In this document: positions 1-8,004 of the stretch, one piece after another
Layout: the number at the start of each line of letters is the position of its first letter
Position numbering within the stretch: the stretch's first letter is position 1
Origin: Gammaproteobacteria bacterium UBA7449
GTDB taxonomy: Bacteria; Pseudomonadota; Gammaproteobacteria; Pseudomonadales; Pseudohongiellaceae
Direction: 5' to 3'
Assembly (NCBI GenBank): GCA_002477465.1
Contig: DLPV01000066.1
Coordinates: forward strand, 1 to 64,000
DNA length: 64,000 nucleotides
Made by a program: the position numbers and the translations under genes
Notes under the pieces: generated by a model
What the model was told of the DNA's origin: nothing
Database searches by the model: none
What the model saw: only the letters and a program-made list of their open reading frames with translations

Positions 1-25
1 TTAGTGTACTATTTTCCTTTACCGT

Positions 26-115
26 GGAGGGGTGGCAGAGCGGTTGAATGCACTGGTCTTGAAAACCAGCGAGGGTGAAAGTCCTCCGAGAGTTCGAATC
101 TCTCCTCCTCCGCCA
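26..115 (+). tRNA. tRNA-Ser (anticodon UGA)
   Basis: The sequence folds as a class II serine tRNA. The acceptor arm GGAGGGG pairs with CTCCTCC with one G-U pair, and the discriminator G and an encoded CCA follow. The anticodon stem CTGGT/ACCAG holds the loop CTTGAAA with anticodon TGA. A long variable arm (GAGGGTGAAAGTCCTC) and the TTCGAAT T-loop are present. It reads UCN serine codons. TACTAT at 7-12 could be its -10 box; the -35 would lie outside the window. Confidence 0.97.
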
Positions 116-468
116 ATTCTTGCCTTAGCTTAGAGTCCTCAAATCTCCCAGAACCCCATAATCTCAACATATCTCGAGACTTAGAGGTAGAGGCTGAGAG
201 ATAAAAACCCTAGAGTTCAGCCAATTGCGAAGCAATTTGGGCCAAAATCCGTTTCTGACTATTTCCGCCCGACTTCATTCATATTGTCGGACCAACGGGC
301 AAACCAGCGAAGCCCAAATCCGCCAATCAAACCTGCCACACTCCAGCTACAATTGACCCTCATATAGCCCCGATTAGCCTAGGCTGTGGTCAGAATTTAT
401 TGGTTTAATGAAAAATCAATCAACTTCAAATTGATTGAGTCCTCCAAGAGCTCGACCCCGCTCGCTAT
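116..468. other. Non-coding stretch between tRNA-Ser and prc
   Basis: No coding frame is convincing here. It holds a small hairpin at 231-250 (AATTGC GAA GCAATT core), an 8-bp inverted repeat at 416-423/431-438 (TCAATCAA/TTGATTGA), and at 439-455 a 17-base segment matching tRNA-Ser positions 81-97 at 15 bases. A strong terminator closes the stretch at 469-494. Confidence 0.6.
439..455 (+). repeat. Partial copy of the tRNA-Ser variable/T-arm sequence
   Basis: GTCCTCCAAGAGCTCGA matches GTCCTCCGAGAGTTCGA of the tRNA gene (81-97) at 15 of 17 positions, 358 bp downstream in the same orientation. It could be a relic of a second tRNA or of an integration event, or chance. The rest of a tRNA is not recognisable around it. 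Confidence 0.4.
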
Positions 469-494
469 AGGCCCTCGCCAGAGGGCCTTTTTTT
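469..494 (+). terminator. Intrinsic terminator (tRNA-Ser unit)
   Basis: AGGCCCTC, a GCCA loop, GAGGGCCT and then a run of seven T form a perfect 8-bp GC-rich stem with a U-tract on the plus strand. It is the first terminator after tRNA-Ser, so the primary transcript may run about 400 nt past the tRNA. It also separates this unit from the convergent prc gene. Confidence 0.85.
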
Positions 495-530
495 ATGCGA
501 AAGATCGATTAAGGAAATTAGAGTAGGGTA

Positions 531-2741
531 CTAGCGAGACCCAGGTAATCGATCGGTTGCGCTCAGGCGTCTACCGTTGAGTGAGATAAAGTCGACGAGG
601 ATACGGCCACTTTCAAGCAATAGTGGGTCGGCCTCATCCTCTTCTTCATCGCTTGCTTCGTCGCTGGCGAGCGTGTCATTGTTTGCAATTGAAGATTCTT
701 CATCTTCATCCACATTCAAATCGTCTTCTTCGACCCATTCATTGAGAGGGAGACCTTTGAGAAAGAGACGCATATTTTCAGCGTCGAATTCTTCACGCCG
801 ATTGCGTTCACGCTCCGCCTTGACCTGTAATTCATTGAGTGACAACTGCTCCCTGTTTCGATACTTGCGGGTGCGCTCAATCTGTTCAAGCAGATAAATA
901 AAATCTGGAGATTCTTCCGCACGCAGCTCATGCTGTTCACGCAACTGCGGCAGCATGGCCTGAATTGAAAAGTAGGGGCGATACTCTACTGGACGAACTG
1001 TATCCCATGGTAGAGCGCCATCCAGACTGCTTTCGCCTATGTCATCATAAGCATCGTAGAAGTCAGGAAAAGTAATATCAGGTATAACACCACGGTGCTG
1101 AGTGCTCGCACCGGATATGCGATAGAACTTCGAGCGCGTGACTTTCACCTGACCAAAGTCCATCGGGATAATTTCCTGCACTGTGCCCTTACCAAAGGTC
1201 TGGCCACCCAGCACAATACCGCGCTGGTAATCCTGAACAGCACCCGCAAAAATCTCGGAGGCTGAAGCGCTAGTACGATTTACCAGTACAGCCAGCGGTC
1301 CACTGTATGCGACTTCCGGATCATTGTCTCCAAAGGCCCGCGTAAAACCGTTGCGAATACCTGAATAGCGGATCTGTACGGTAGGCCCAGTCTCAATAAA
1401 CAGGCCAACGAGTTGGTTGGCTTCACTCAAGCTGCCACCACCATTATTGCGGAGATCTACCACAACCGCATCGACTTCTTGAGTCTTGAGATCTTCCAGC
1501 AGGGCACGAACGTCTCGCGTTGAGCTCTTGAAGTCTTCCTCGCCGCGTGAGGCTGCTTCGAAATCGAAATAAAAAGTGGGCAGGCTGATAACGCCTACCT
1601 TGTGATCTTCGCCGCGATAGCTCAGCTCCAGAACTTCGCTTTTGGCTGACTGGTCCTCTAACTTGACCATATCGCGAGTGATACTGACGACGGTCGCACT
1701 AGACTCACTAGCCGCCTCGGCAGGGATTACATTGAGCCGAACGACCGTGCCTTTTTCGCCACGTATCTGTGATACCACATCATCGAGACGCATTCCTACC
1801 ACATCCTGGATATCGCCGTCTAACCCTTGTCCAATTCCGATAATGCGATCACCAGCCTGCAGTTCATTGCCACGCTCGGCTGGGCCACCTGTGATCAGTT
1901 CGACCACCTTGGTGTATTCCTCATCTGTGGTGAGTTGAGCGCCAATGCCCTGCAATGATAGCGAGAGCTGCATATTGAAGTTTTCTGAATCTCTGGGCGA
2001 ATAATAGTCGGTGTGGGGATCTACAGCTTTCGCTACGTTCGATAAGTAGGCCTGGAAAATATCGCGATTGTTCGTTTTCAGAACCTGACTCAATTGGTTG
2101 CGATAACGCTTGGCCAGCTTCTCTGCGATTTCTTCATCGGTGTCACCGGTTAACTTCAGGCTCAATACGCTGTTCTTGGTGCGCTTGCGCCAGATTTCAT
2201 CCAGTTCCTCGACTGAGGCCGCGTAGGGAGCATCCTCCCTATCCAACTCAATACTTTCATCAATGGCGAAATCCATTTCAGAGACGTGGTTCTCTACCCG
2301 ATCGATGGCGTAGATAAGACGCTCAAGCACACGACGATAGTATCGGTTATAGATCTCAAAGCCGGGGTCTACATCAGCGTCTAGCAACGAATCATCGAGG
2401 GTATAGCGATAGGCGCTGAGCTCATCGATATCGCTTTTCAGAAAGTATAGATGTGAGCCATCGAGGGCATCCATGTACCTATCGAATAGCAGGGAAGAGA
2501 AGCCGTCGTTTATTTCGATGGAGGAATAATGCTTCGTTTGCAATTGTTGCAGTAATTCCACCGCGGTCTTGCCATGGATGGCCTCGGGCTCAACCGCTTC
2601 ATACAAGGCGTCTATGTCAAGAACGGTGTTGAGTTGAGACACTGATTCCTGTGCAAGTCCGAAACCGGATGCCAGGGCCAAGGAGGAGGCTAATCCAACT
2701 TGGCATGTCTTGAAAAACTTGTGTCCAATCCTACTGCTCAT
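531..2741 (-). CDS. prc: Tail-specific (C-terminal processing) protease Prc
   Basis: Periplasmic serine protease of family S41 that degrades proteins from their C-termini and trims penicillin-binding protein 3 and lipoprotein substrates in enterics. The 736-aa product starts with a signal peptide (about 1-30, ending GFGLA). A helical N-terminal region follows, then a PDZ domain (about 255-340) and the S41 core. The core shows LRNNGGG (431-436), the catalytic-serine motif SASASE (491-496) and the general-base lysine in FGKGT (K518). A conserved C-terminal helical domain carries an unusually acidic stretch at about 671-708, rich in Asp and Glu. Length is slightly above the roughly 680 aa of E. 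coli Prc. It is transcribed alone toward the tRNA-Ser terminator. Confidence 0.95.
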   Translation of the reverse strand: MSSRIGHKFFKTCQVGLASSLALASGFGLAQESVSQLNTVLDIDALYEAVEPEAIHGKTAVELLQQLQTKHYSSIEINDGFSSLLFDRYMDALDGSHLYFLKSDIDELSAYRYTLDDSLLDADVDPGFEIYNRYYRRVLERLIYAIDRVENHVSEMDFAIDESIELDREDAPYAASVEELDEIWRKRTKNSVLSLKLTGDTDEEIAEKLAKRYRNQLSQVLKTNNRDIFQAYLSNVAKAVDPHTDYYSPRDSENFNMQLSLSLQGIGAQLTTDEEYTKVVELITGGPAERGNELQAGDRIIGIGQGLDGDIQDVVGMRLDDVVSQIRGEKGTVVRLNVIPAEAASESSATVVSITRDMVKLEDQSAKSEVLELSYRGEDHKVGVISLPTFYFDFEAASRGEEDFKSSTRDVRALLEDLKTQEVDAVVVDLRNNGGGSLSEANQLVGLFIETGPTVQIRYSGIRNGFTRAFGDNDPEVAYSGPLAVLVNRTSASASEIFAGAVQDYQRGIVLGGQTFGKGTVQEIIPMDFGQVKVTRSKFYRISGASTQHRGVIPDITFPDFYDAYDDIGESSLDGALPWDTVRPVEYRPYFSIQAMLPQLREQHELRAEESPDFIYLLEQIERTRKYRNREQLSLNELQVKAERERNRREEFDAENMRLFLKGLPLNEWVEEDDLNVDEDEESSIANNDTLASDEASDEEEDEADPLLLESGRILVDFISLNGRRLSATDRLPGSR

Positions 2742-2919
2742 AAATCCCCGCTGTGAGTTTGAGATCCGGTCATCAATAGTGGAAGTGCAGCAGCCACAGG
2801 GCCCGCATCTTATCCAGAGAGTATGCTATATGAGTGAACGAGAGAAGCTATTTTATGCATCTTTTCGGGCACTGCACCGAGCACAGTAACAACTACGTCA
2901 CAGCTCCCGCAAAAGTTCC

Positions 2920-4122
2920 TTAACGGATGATTTTGTTGCGAGCCGAAGCATGGCGCTCCGCTCGCTCCACATCGATATAGCGATCGGTAATTGCGCTGGA
3001 ACCATGGCCGGCATCATCTCGCACATGTTCCCTGGGACGGTGTTTCACATCCTCCGAAATGCCTGTATGCCTGAGCCAGTGCACCGTGGCGTCTCCCAGG
3101 CGCTCTGCCTCCTCATCGAAGCCCTCATGTCGCATTCTTGCGGCTGCCGCGTCAAAACACTGCTGCACAATGCCTCTTATTTGCCGGGTGCTGGTCAGAC
3201 CACCTTTTCCGCGCGTCTTATGAATCAAGGGGGTAGGTTCGCCAGGGCCGGGAAAGGGCGGCAGATCCCGAGCCAAACGATAGCGTTTGAGAGACTCAAG
3301 CATGGCGTCGCTGACGGATATTTCTCGTTCCTTGTTACCTTTACCCACCGTCAGAAACCACCAGTTTCCCTCCTGATCGCGCTGGAAGTGCCCCATCTGC
3401 GGCTGCCAACGTGGCGTCTCCACTAATTCCGAGATCCGCAGATACATCGCAAACAGGGCCTTCATTATGAACAGAGTGCGCTCATGCACGGCAGGCTTTT
3501 GTTTCGCAAGACTCTCGGCGGCTTCAACCACATACTCCCATTGTAGTGGCGAAAGTCTCCTGATCTTGCCCTGGGACTGGTGCTTGCGGATAAATTTGCT
3601 CTTTTGACGCATCTGCGAAACCGGATTGGCAGACAGGAATTTCTCCTGAATAAGAAAGTTAAAAAAGCTACTTAAAACACTGAAAAGACTCTGAATTGCA
3701 GATTGTGAAGCAACGTATTCTCCGCCGCTATTCACATAAGGACGCCAGTCAGCATTAGGGATCCGCTCTCCATTTTTACTCAAAAGGCGGGGTACATTTT
3801 TCTCGCCAATCCATGCTTTAGGTGGCTGTCTGCTAAATTCCACGTAGGTTTCAATATCTTCGCGCACCACCTCACGCAGAGATTTATGGGCAATCAGCCA
3901 GCACCAGTGCAGAAAGTGTTCAATTTCGCGGCGGTAGGTACTGAACGTGTCAGGACTGCCGCGATAGCTATAGATAAACTCGCTGGCATGTTGGTAATCC
4001 GAGACCGCATCAGCAGGGGGTTCGGGCATCAGGTGGTCAAGTGACTGCACCGGCACCTTGAAAGGATTCGGCATTTCCTCAAGGGTGTCGAAGAAGGCTA
4101 TAGGGCTCTTATTAACTGACAT
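2920..4122 (-). CDS. Solitary tyrosine recombinase / integrase
   Basis: Site-specific DNA recombinase of the phage-integrase superfamily. The 400-aa product has an N-terminal SAM-like core-binding region (about 40-170) and a C-terminal catalytic domain with the full residue set: R229 (LRISELVE), K261 (VGKGNKERE), H348 and R351 (HWLRH), H373 (DDAGH) and the nucleophile Y382 (DRYID). It is longer than XerC/XerD (about 300 aa) and differs around R229, so it is not the housekeeping dimer-resolution enzyme. No excisionase, phage or transposon partner lies beside it. A 1.7-kb stretch without genes lies upstream and prc lies downstream. It may be a leftover of an integrated element or a domesticated recombinase; the target site is unknown. 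Confidence 0.88.
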   Translation of the reverse strand: MSVNKSPIAFFDTLEEMPNPFKVPVQSLDHLMPEPPADAVSDYQHASEFIYSYRGSPDTFSTYRREIEHFLHWCWLIAHKSLREVVREDIETYVEFSRQPPKAWIGEKNVPRLLSKNGERIPNADWRPYVNSGGEYVASQSAIQSLFSVLSSFFNFLIQEKFLSANPVSQMRQKSKFIRKHQSQGKIRRLSPLQWEYVVEAAESLAKQKPAVHERTLFIMKALFAMYLRISELVETPRWQPQMGHFQRDQEGNWWFLTVGKGNKEREISVSDAMLESLKRYRLARDLPPFPGPGEPTPLIHKTRGKGGLTSTRQIRGIVQQCFDAAAARMRHEGFDEEAERLGDATVHWLRHTGISEDVKHRPREHVRDDAGHGSSAITDRYIDVERAERHASARNKIIR

Positions 4123-4282
4123 GAAGTATGTGCTTTATCTTTATGTTATACATACATTATGGCCAGCAATATTCGCAACTTACGAGGTTTAATTTTAGTT
4201 CTATATAAACTTAGATCGGTAGCTAGCTGTTTGGCTTTAAGTCTTACAGATGAATAGCTTAATCTGCTGTTTCACCCATTCT

Positions 4283-4329
4283 CATCTTGGGTGGGGAATT
4301 GCGCCAATGTAGAATTTCTCCCCAAGATG
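4283..4329 (+). repeat. Long imperfect hairpin in non-coding DNA
   Basis: The arm at 4283-4300 (CATCTTGGG, bulged T, GGGGAATT) pairs with 4313-4329 (AATTTCTC CCCAAGATG) through 17 pairs, two of them G-U, around a 12-base loop. The two G-U pairs would be A-C mismatches in the opposite strand, so a plus-strand RNA would be the more stable form. Function unknown. Confidence 0.5.
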
Positions 4330-4510
4330 GTCCCCGAGTCCGATTTCTCCTGTCACGTACTCGAAACCCAGCCCTTTACCTTATTCCTGACTAGAGTCCC
4401 CAAAGACATCATTCGACGAGGGTTCCAGACCTGCGTTCCCTGCTGATATTTGTGATTATTAGGGACCCCGGGAGAGTCTAACTTGCAAAAAAGCATCTGA
4501 AAGGCGCTGA

Positions 4511-4533
4511 TTAAGAATTTTATTAATTCTTAA
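4511..4533. repeat. 9-bp inverted repeat
   Basis: TTAAGAATT and AATTCTTAA flank a 5-base AT spacer. The repeat is perfect but made almost wholly of A and T, so it is weak as an RNA structure. No adjacent gene explains it. Confidence 0.4.
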
Positions 4534-5740
4534 ATTCAGAAGGGTACAAGTTATACACAGAAATAATATTAAGTTTACTGTATCTTCAGTTGTAGTCACT
4601 TTTACATGGCATTTAGCAAGGAAACAGAAACCAGAAACTGCATAGCGATATAGCAGTAGGAAAGTCGATTAACCCCGGGACAGCAGATGCGGGTTATCCA
4701 GGGCAGTATTACGGTTGGCGGGTCCACAAAAGCGTTGCACAGCGGCGACAGCCTGTCTGATTTATCCGTATGCCAGCAAAAGGATAGATTTGTGCTAAAT
4801 CTCTTGGCTTACGGAAATTCCTGCCAGATCTTCAGGCATGCAGAAATAGCGCAGGATGGGCAGGGTGGACATCGTGCCGATCTGCACTAAATGACGCAGG
4901 CAGGCGGACCATCAGTGCTGCACTTGCCAAAATTGCCTCAAGACAATATTTCAGAGTACATAAACACGTTAAATTATAGTTTTGGAGCATATATACCTTT
5001 TCCCAAGTGGCTCAGATGGTTTTTTTTTGATGAATTCAGTCGGGCGTTTCAATGCGCTTGGTAGTCTAATTTTCAGATCATCAGACGGGTCAAATTGCTG
5101 TCAATTTCGAAAAGAATGAAGGCACCTAAGGCGTAAAAACAATAAGATGCTTTGCTTACTTAAAGTAGTTAATTGTTTTATAGATCTTGACGCCTTTGCC
5201 GGTTCTGTGTGGAAGTCGTTGTGCCTCAAGCTGTCGAAGGTGCCTATTTAATATCAGATAGAGACGGCCATGTTGCAGAGAAGTTTGCCTTTTTATAGTA
5301 ATTCCGGAGTAAAAACAGCGGGTTGCTGTGTTTAACGGCGCCCTAGTCTTAACATTATTACGCATTGGCACTAAGTTGCAGACACATGGCTCGTGCGTTC
5401 GCGTTTAAATATGTCAGGTGGCTAAACAGGGCTCGCCACGTTTTTTGTGTGCGCGTGATTTGCGCTATTTTCCCTGGCAATCATTATCCTGACTCAGCAC
5501 GCTGTGTATTGCGTCGAGCCAGCTGACCCGGCTCAAATCTAAGCGGTTCGTGTTGGGTGAGCTTAGATAGATTACAATTCACAGAAACAAGCGCTGTATA
5601 TCTCCTGTAGCGAAAACACAGTGCAGACACTCGGGTTTAAACTACAGTCAAAAGTAGAGTGAATGATTTCGGATTCAAGCTTTGGAGGTCCGCCGGTCAC
5701 GGCATATGTGCTAGAAACGGGATATAGTTAACTGCTTAGC

Positions 5741-5770
5741 TATTTCCGGTAATCTTTATTACCGGAAATA
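5741..5770. repeat. Perfect 13-bp hairpin downstream of gor
   Basis: TATTTCCGGTAAT, a CTTT loop and ATTACCGGAAATA form a perfect inverted repeat ending 74 bp past the gor stop codon. Neither side carries a proper T-run, so it is not a textbook intrinsic terminator. It may still protect the 3' end of gor mRNA or bind a protein. Confidence 0.55.
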
Positions 5771-5844
5771 TATAGTTATTTGATTATCTGGGCTATCTGG
5801 GCTATCGCTTGCTCATTGTATTGACGCAATAAACTCAACCAGCG

Positions 5845-7242
5845 CTAAGTTTCCCTCGATACACGTTTTTCACGCATGGTGACGAATTCCTCCGCCAATG
5901 TTGGATGGATGCCAATGGTTGCATCGAACTGTGCTTTGGTGGCGCCTGCAGTCATTGCTACCGCAATTCCCTGCATCAACTCACCAGCATCTGGCGCCAC
6001 AATATGCGCGCCAATCACTCGATCCGATGACTGTTCAACGATCAACTTGAACAGACTGTATTCCTCGCGGCCACTGAGCCTGTGTTTGAGTTGCTTAAAC
6101 CTGGCCACGTAGACATCAATTTCTAAGCCGGCCTCCAGTGCTTTTTCTTCGCTATATCCACAAGTTGCAACGTTTGGGTGACAAAATACTGCAGTCGCAA
6201 TGTTGTGGTAACTCACATCCCGTGCCGGCGAGCCGAAAAGCTTGCCCGCAAGCCACTGGCCCTCAGCCAAGGCCACAGGCGTTAAGGCAACCCGGTCAAT
6301 TACGTCTCCAACCGCGTATATACTGGGCTCTGCGGTCTGAAACTCCTCATTCACACACACAGCGCCGCGTTCATCCAGCTTCACTGCGGTATTTTCAAGC
6401 CCCAGATCCTGGGTCAAAGGCACGCGCCCAGTTGCAGACAGCAAGGTTTCAGCCTCAATTTCCAGTCCAGACTTAAGATGTATTCTTAAAGAATTGTTTT
6501 CTTTCACTACATGCTCAACATCATCGCTAAGAATTAGCCGTGCGTGATCACCCATTTCAGAGGAAATAAGGTCTCTTACGTCTGCATCGAAACCCCGCAG
6601 CAGGCGCTCTCCGCGGTACAGCAAGGTTGTATCAACCCCAAGTCGGCTAAATATACTGGCAAATTCGACAGCAATATAACCACCCCCAACCACTACCATT
6701 GAACTCGGCAATTGCTCCATTTCAAACACTTCGTTTGAAGTGATAGCGTGCTCTGAGCCTGTATATTCAGGGATATAGGGCCAACCACCAACAGCCAGTA
6801 GCACATAGCGGGCGCTGAATTGAGCGTCTCCAACCTGAACCAGGTTTGGGCCAAGCATGCGCGCCCGGTCCTCGAATACGGTGACGCCGTTATTGTCCAA
6901 AATTGATTTATATATACCATTCAATCTATTGATTTCTTTATCTTTGTTGGCTTTTAACGTGCCCCAGTCGAAGCCTAGATCCTGGCTACTCCAGCCAAAT
7001 CTTCGACTGTCCTCCAGGTCATCCCGATAATGCGCGGCATAGCTGTAGAGCTTCTTGGGCACGCAGCCCACGTTGACGCAGGTTCCACCGAAATAGCGCT
7101 CTTCGGCTACGGCAACTTGAGCGCCAAGACTCGCGGCAATGCGAGAGGCCCTAACGCCACCAGAACCCGCTCCAATCACAAATAAATCGAAATCAAAATC
7201 ACTCAAGTTGCTGTATCCTTCTTGTAAATTCTGCCTAGTCAT
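5845..7242 (-). CDS. gor: Glutathione-disulfide reductase
   Basis: Cytoplasmic flavoenzyme that uses NADPH to reduce oxidised glutathione. The 465-aa product begins with the FAD fold (FVIGAGSGGVRAS, from about 21), followed by the redox-active disulfide GGTCVNVGCVPKK (C55, C60). A second dinucleotide fold, VVGGGYIAVEFA, is followed by arginines (LLYRGERLLRGFD) that fit NADPH recognition. The FAD segment YAVGDV and the C-terminal His-Glu pair (H446, E451 in GIHPTLAEE) complete the family set. Length matches the usual 450-465 aa. It is divergent from the AlkB-like gene with 64 bp between start codons, so the two may share a control region. Confidence 0.95.
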   Translation of the reverse strand: MTRQNLQEGYSNLSDFDFDLFVIGAGSGGVRASRIAASLGAQVAVAEERYFGGTCVNVGCVPKKLYSYAAHYRDDLEDSRRFGWSSQDLGFDWGTLKANKDKEINRLNGIYKSILDNNGVTVFEDRARMLGPNLVQVGDAQFSARYVLLAVGGWPYIPEYTGSEHAITSNEVFEMEQLPSSMVVVGGGYIAVEFASIFSRLGVDTTLLYRGERLLRGFDADVRDLISSEMGDHARLILSDDVEHVVKENNSLRIHLKSGLEIEAETLLSATGRVPLTQDLGLENTAVKLDERGAVCVNEEFQTAEPSIYAVGDVIDRVALTPVALAEGQWLAGKLFGSPARDVSYHNIATAVFCHPNVATCGYSEEKALEAGLEIDVYVARFKQLKHRLSGREEYSLFKLIVEQSSDRVIGAHIVAPDAGELMQGIAVAMTAGATKAQFDATIGIHPTLAEEFVTMREKRVSRET

Positions 7243-7306
7243 ATCACGCAGAGCGCATTATGCCTGAGCCCTGACGCCTAACACAGTAATCTATACGCAG
7301 CAGCAG

Positions 7307-7951
7307 ATGGATCAGTCCGGACTATTCGACCTAAATTCCCAGCCAGACCAGGGCGAGACGCTGCAACTTGGCGACGCTGCGCTGGTGGATTTCCCCACCG
7401 CTTTCGATCGTGAGACAAGCCAAGCGCTTTTCGACAGGCTTTACCAAGACATCCCATGGCGCCAGGAAAGCCTGTGGATCGGCGGCAAGCGCCGCGAGGT
7501 GCCGTGCCTGCAGTGCTGGATGGGAGATGCAGCCAGCCTCTATGGTTATTCCGGGATGCGGCTTCAGCCTGTTGCCTGGCACTCTACGGTACTGGAAATT
7601 AGACGCCGCGCCGAGGAACTAAGCCAGTGCTCATTTAACTCAGTATTATTAAATCTTTACCGAGACGGGCTGGACAGCGTGGCTTGGCATGCGGATGACG
7701 AAGCCGAGCTTGGCGATGACCCCGTCATTGCCTCTGTGAGCCTGGGCGCCGACAGACCATTTCAACTCAAGAGCAGACATAGCCAACCGCCTGAAAAACA
7801 TCAGATCTGGCTTAAAAATGGAAGCATCCTGGTTATGGGAAAAGGTATACAAAATAGATGGCTGCATCAATTACCAAAAGTGAAGTCACTAAAAGAAGCC
7901 AGAATCAATCTCACTTTTCGCCAGGTGCAGAAGCTTAATGCTCAGGCTTAG
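7307..7951 (+). CDS. AlkB-like 2-oxoglutarate/Fe(II) DNA repair dioxygenase
   Basis: Predicted oxidative DNA demethylase that removes alkyl groups from bases such as 1-methyladenine and 3-methylcytosine. The 214-aa product carries the iron triad in WHADDE (H128, D130) and WLHQLP (H187). The 2-oxoglutarate-binding arginines lie in ARINLTFR (R199, R205). The segments NLYRDGLDSVAWH and IASVSLGADRPF are typical of the ALKBH2/3-like branch rather than classical E. coli AlkB. The upstream Shine-Dalgarno is weak. An LhgO-like oxidoreductase gene follows 53 bp downstream in the same direction and may be co-transcribed. Confidence 0.92.
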   Translation: MDQSGLFDLNSQPDQGETLQLGDAALVDFPTAFDRETSQALFDRLYQDIPWRQESLWIGGKRREVPCLQCWMGDAASLYGYSGMRLQPVAWHSTVLEIRRRAEELSQCSFNSVLLNLYRDGLDSVAWHADDEAELGDDPVIASVSLGADRPFQLKSRHSQPPEKHQIWLKNGSILVMGKGIQNRWLHQLPKVKSLKEARINLTFRQVQKLNAQA

Positions 7952-8004
7952 GCAGACACCGTGGACCCCCCCGTCAGCTGTCCCGCCGGGCTTGGTTGCT
8001 GTTT

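Larger units (their letters stand above)
4123..5844. other. 1.7-kb gene-poor region upstream of the recombinase
   Basis: No convincing gene is seen. Short open frames at 4687-4890 (+, 67 codons) and 5156-5371 (-, 71 codons) have no recognisable family. The stretch appears more AT-rich than its neighbours. It contains a long imperfect hairpin (4283-4329), a 9-bp inverted repeat (4511-4533), a T8 run near 5020, a 9-bp tandem duplication (CTGGGCTAT twice, about 5788-5805) and a perfect 13-bp palindromic hairpin (5741-5770). It looks like decayed accessory DNA next to the recombinase, but regulatory or small-RNA content cannot be excluded. Confidence 0.55.

Noticed and set aside
577..897. 106-codon plus-strand frame rich in serine
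   Set aside because: It is antisense to the acidic Glu/Asp-rich tail of prc; the serine runs are the complement of GAA/GAT codons.
2950..3426. 158-codon plus-strand frame
   Set aside because: It lies fully antisense to the recombinase catalytic domain, which has all family motifs; no recognisable domain of its own.
4687..4890. 67-codon plus-strand frame in the gene-poor region
   Set aside because: A weak GGGAC-like site precedes it, but the product has no recognisable family and the frame is short; kept as part of the non-coding entry.
5156..5371. 71-codon minus-strand frame
   Set aside because: No Shine-Dalgarno, no recognisable domain, and composition resembles random AT-rich DNA.
5788..5805. 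Tandem CTGGGCTAT duplication as a possible CRISPR or VNTR
   Set aside because: Only two 9-bp copies with no spacers; too short to be more than a chance or slippage duplication.
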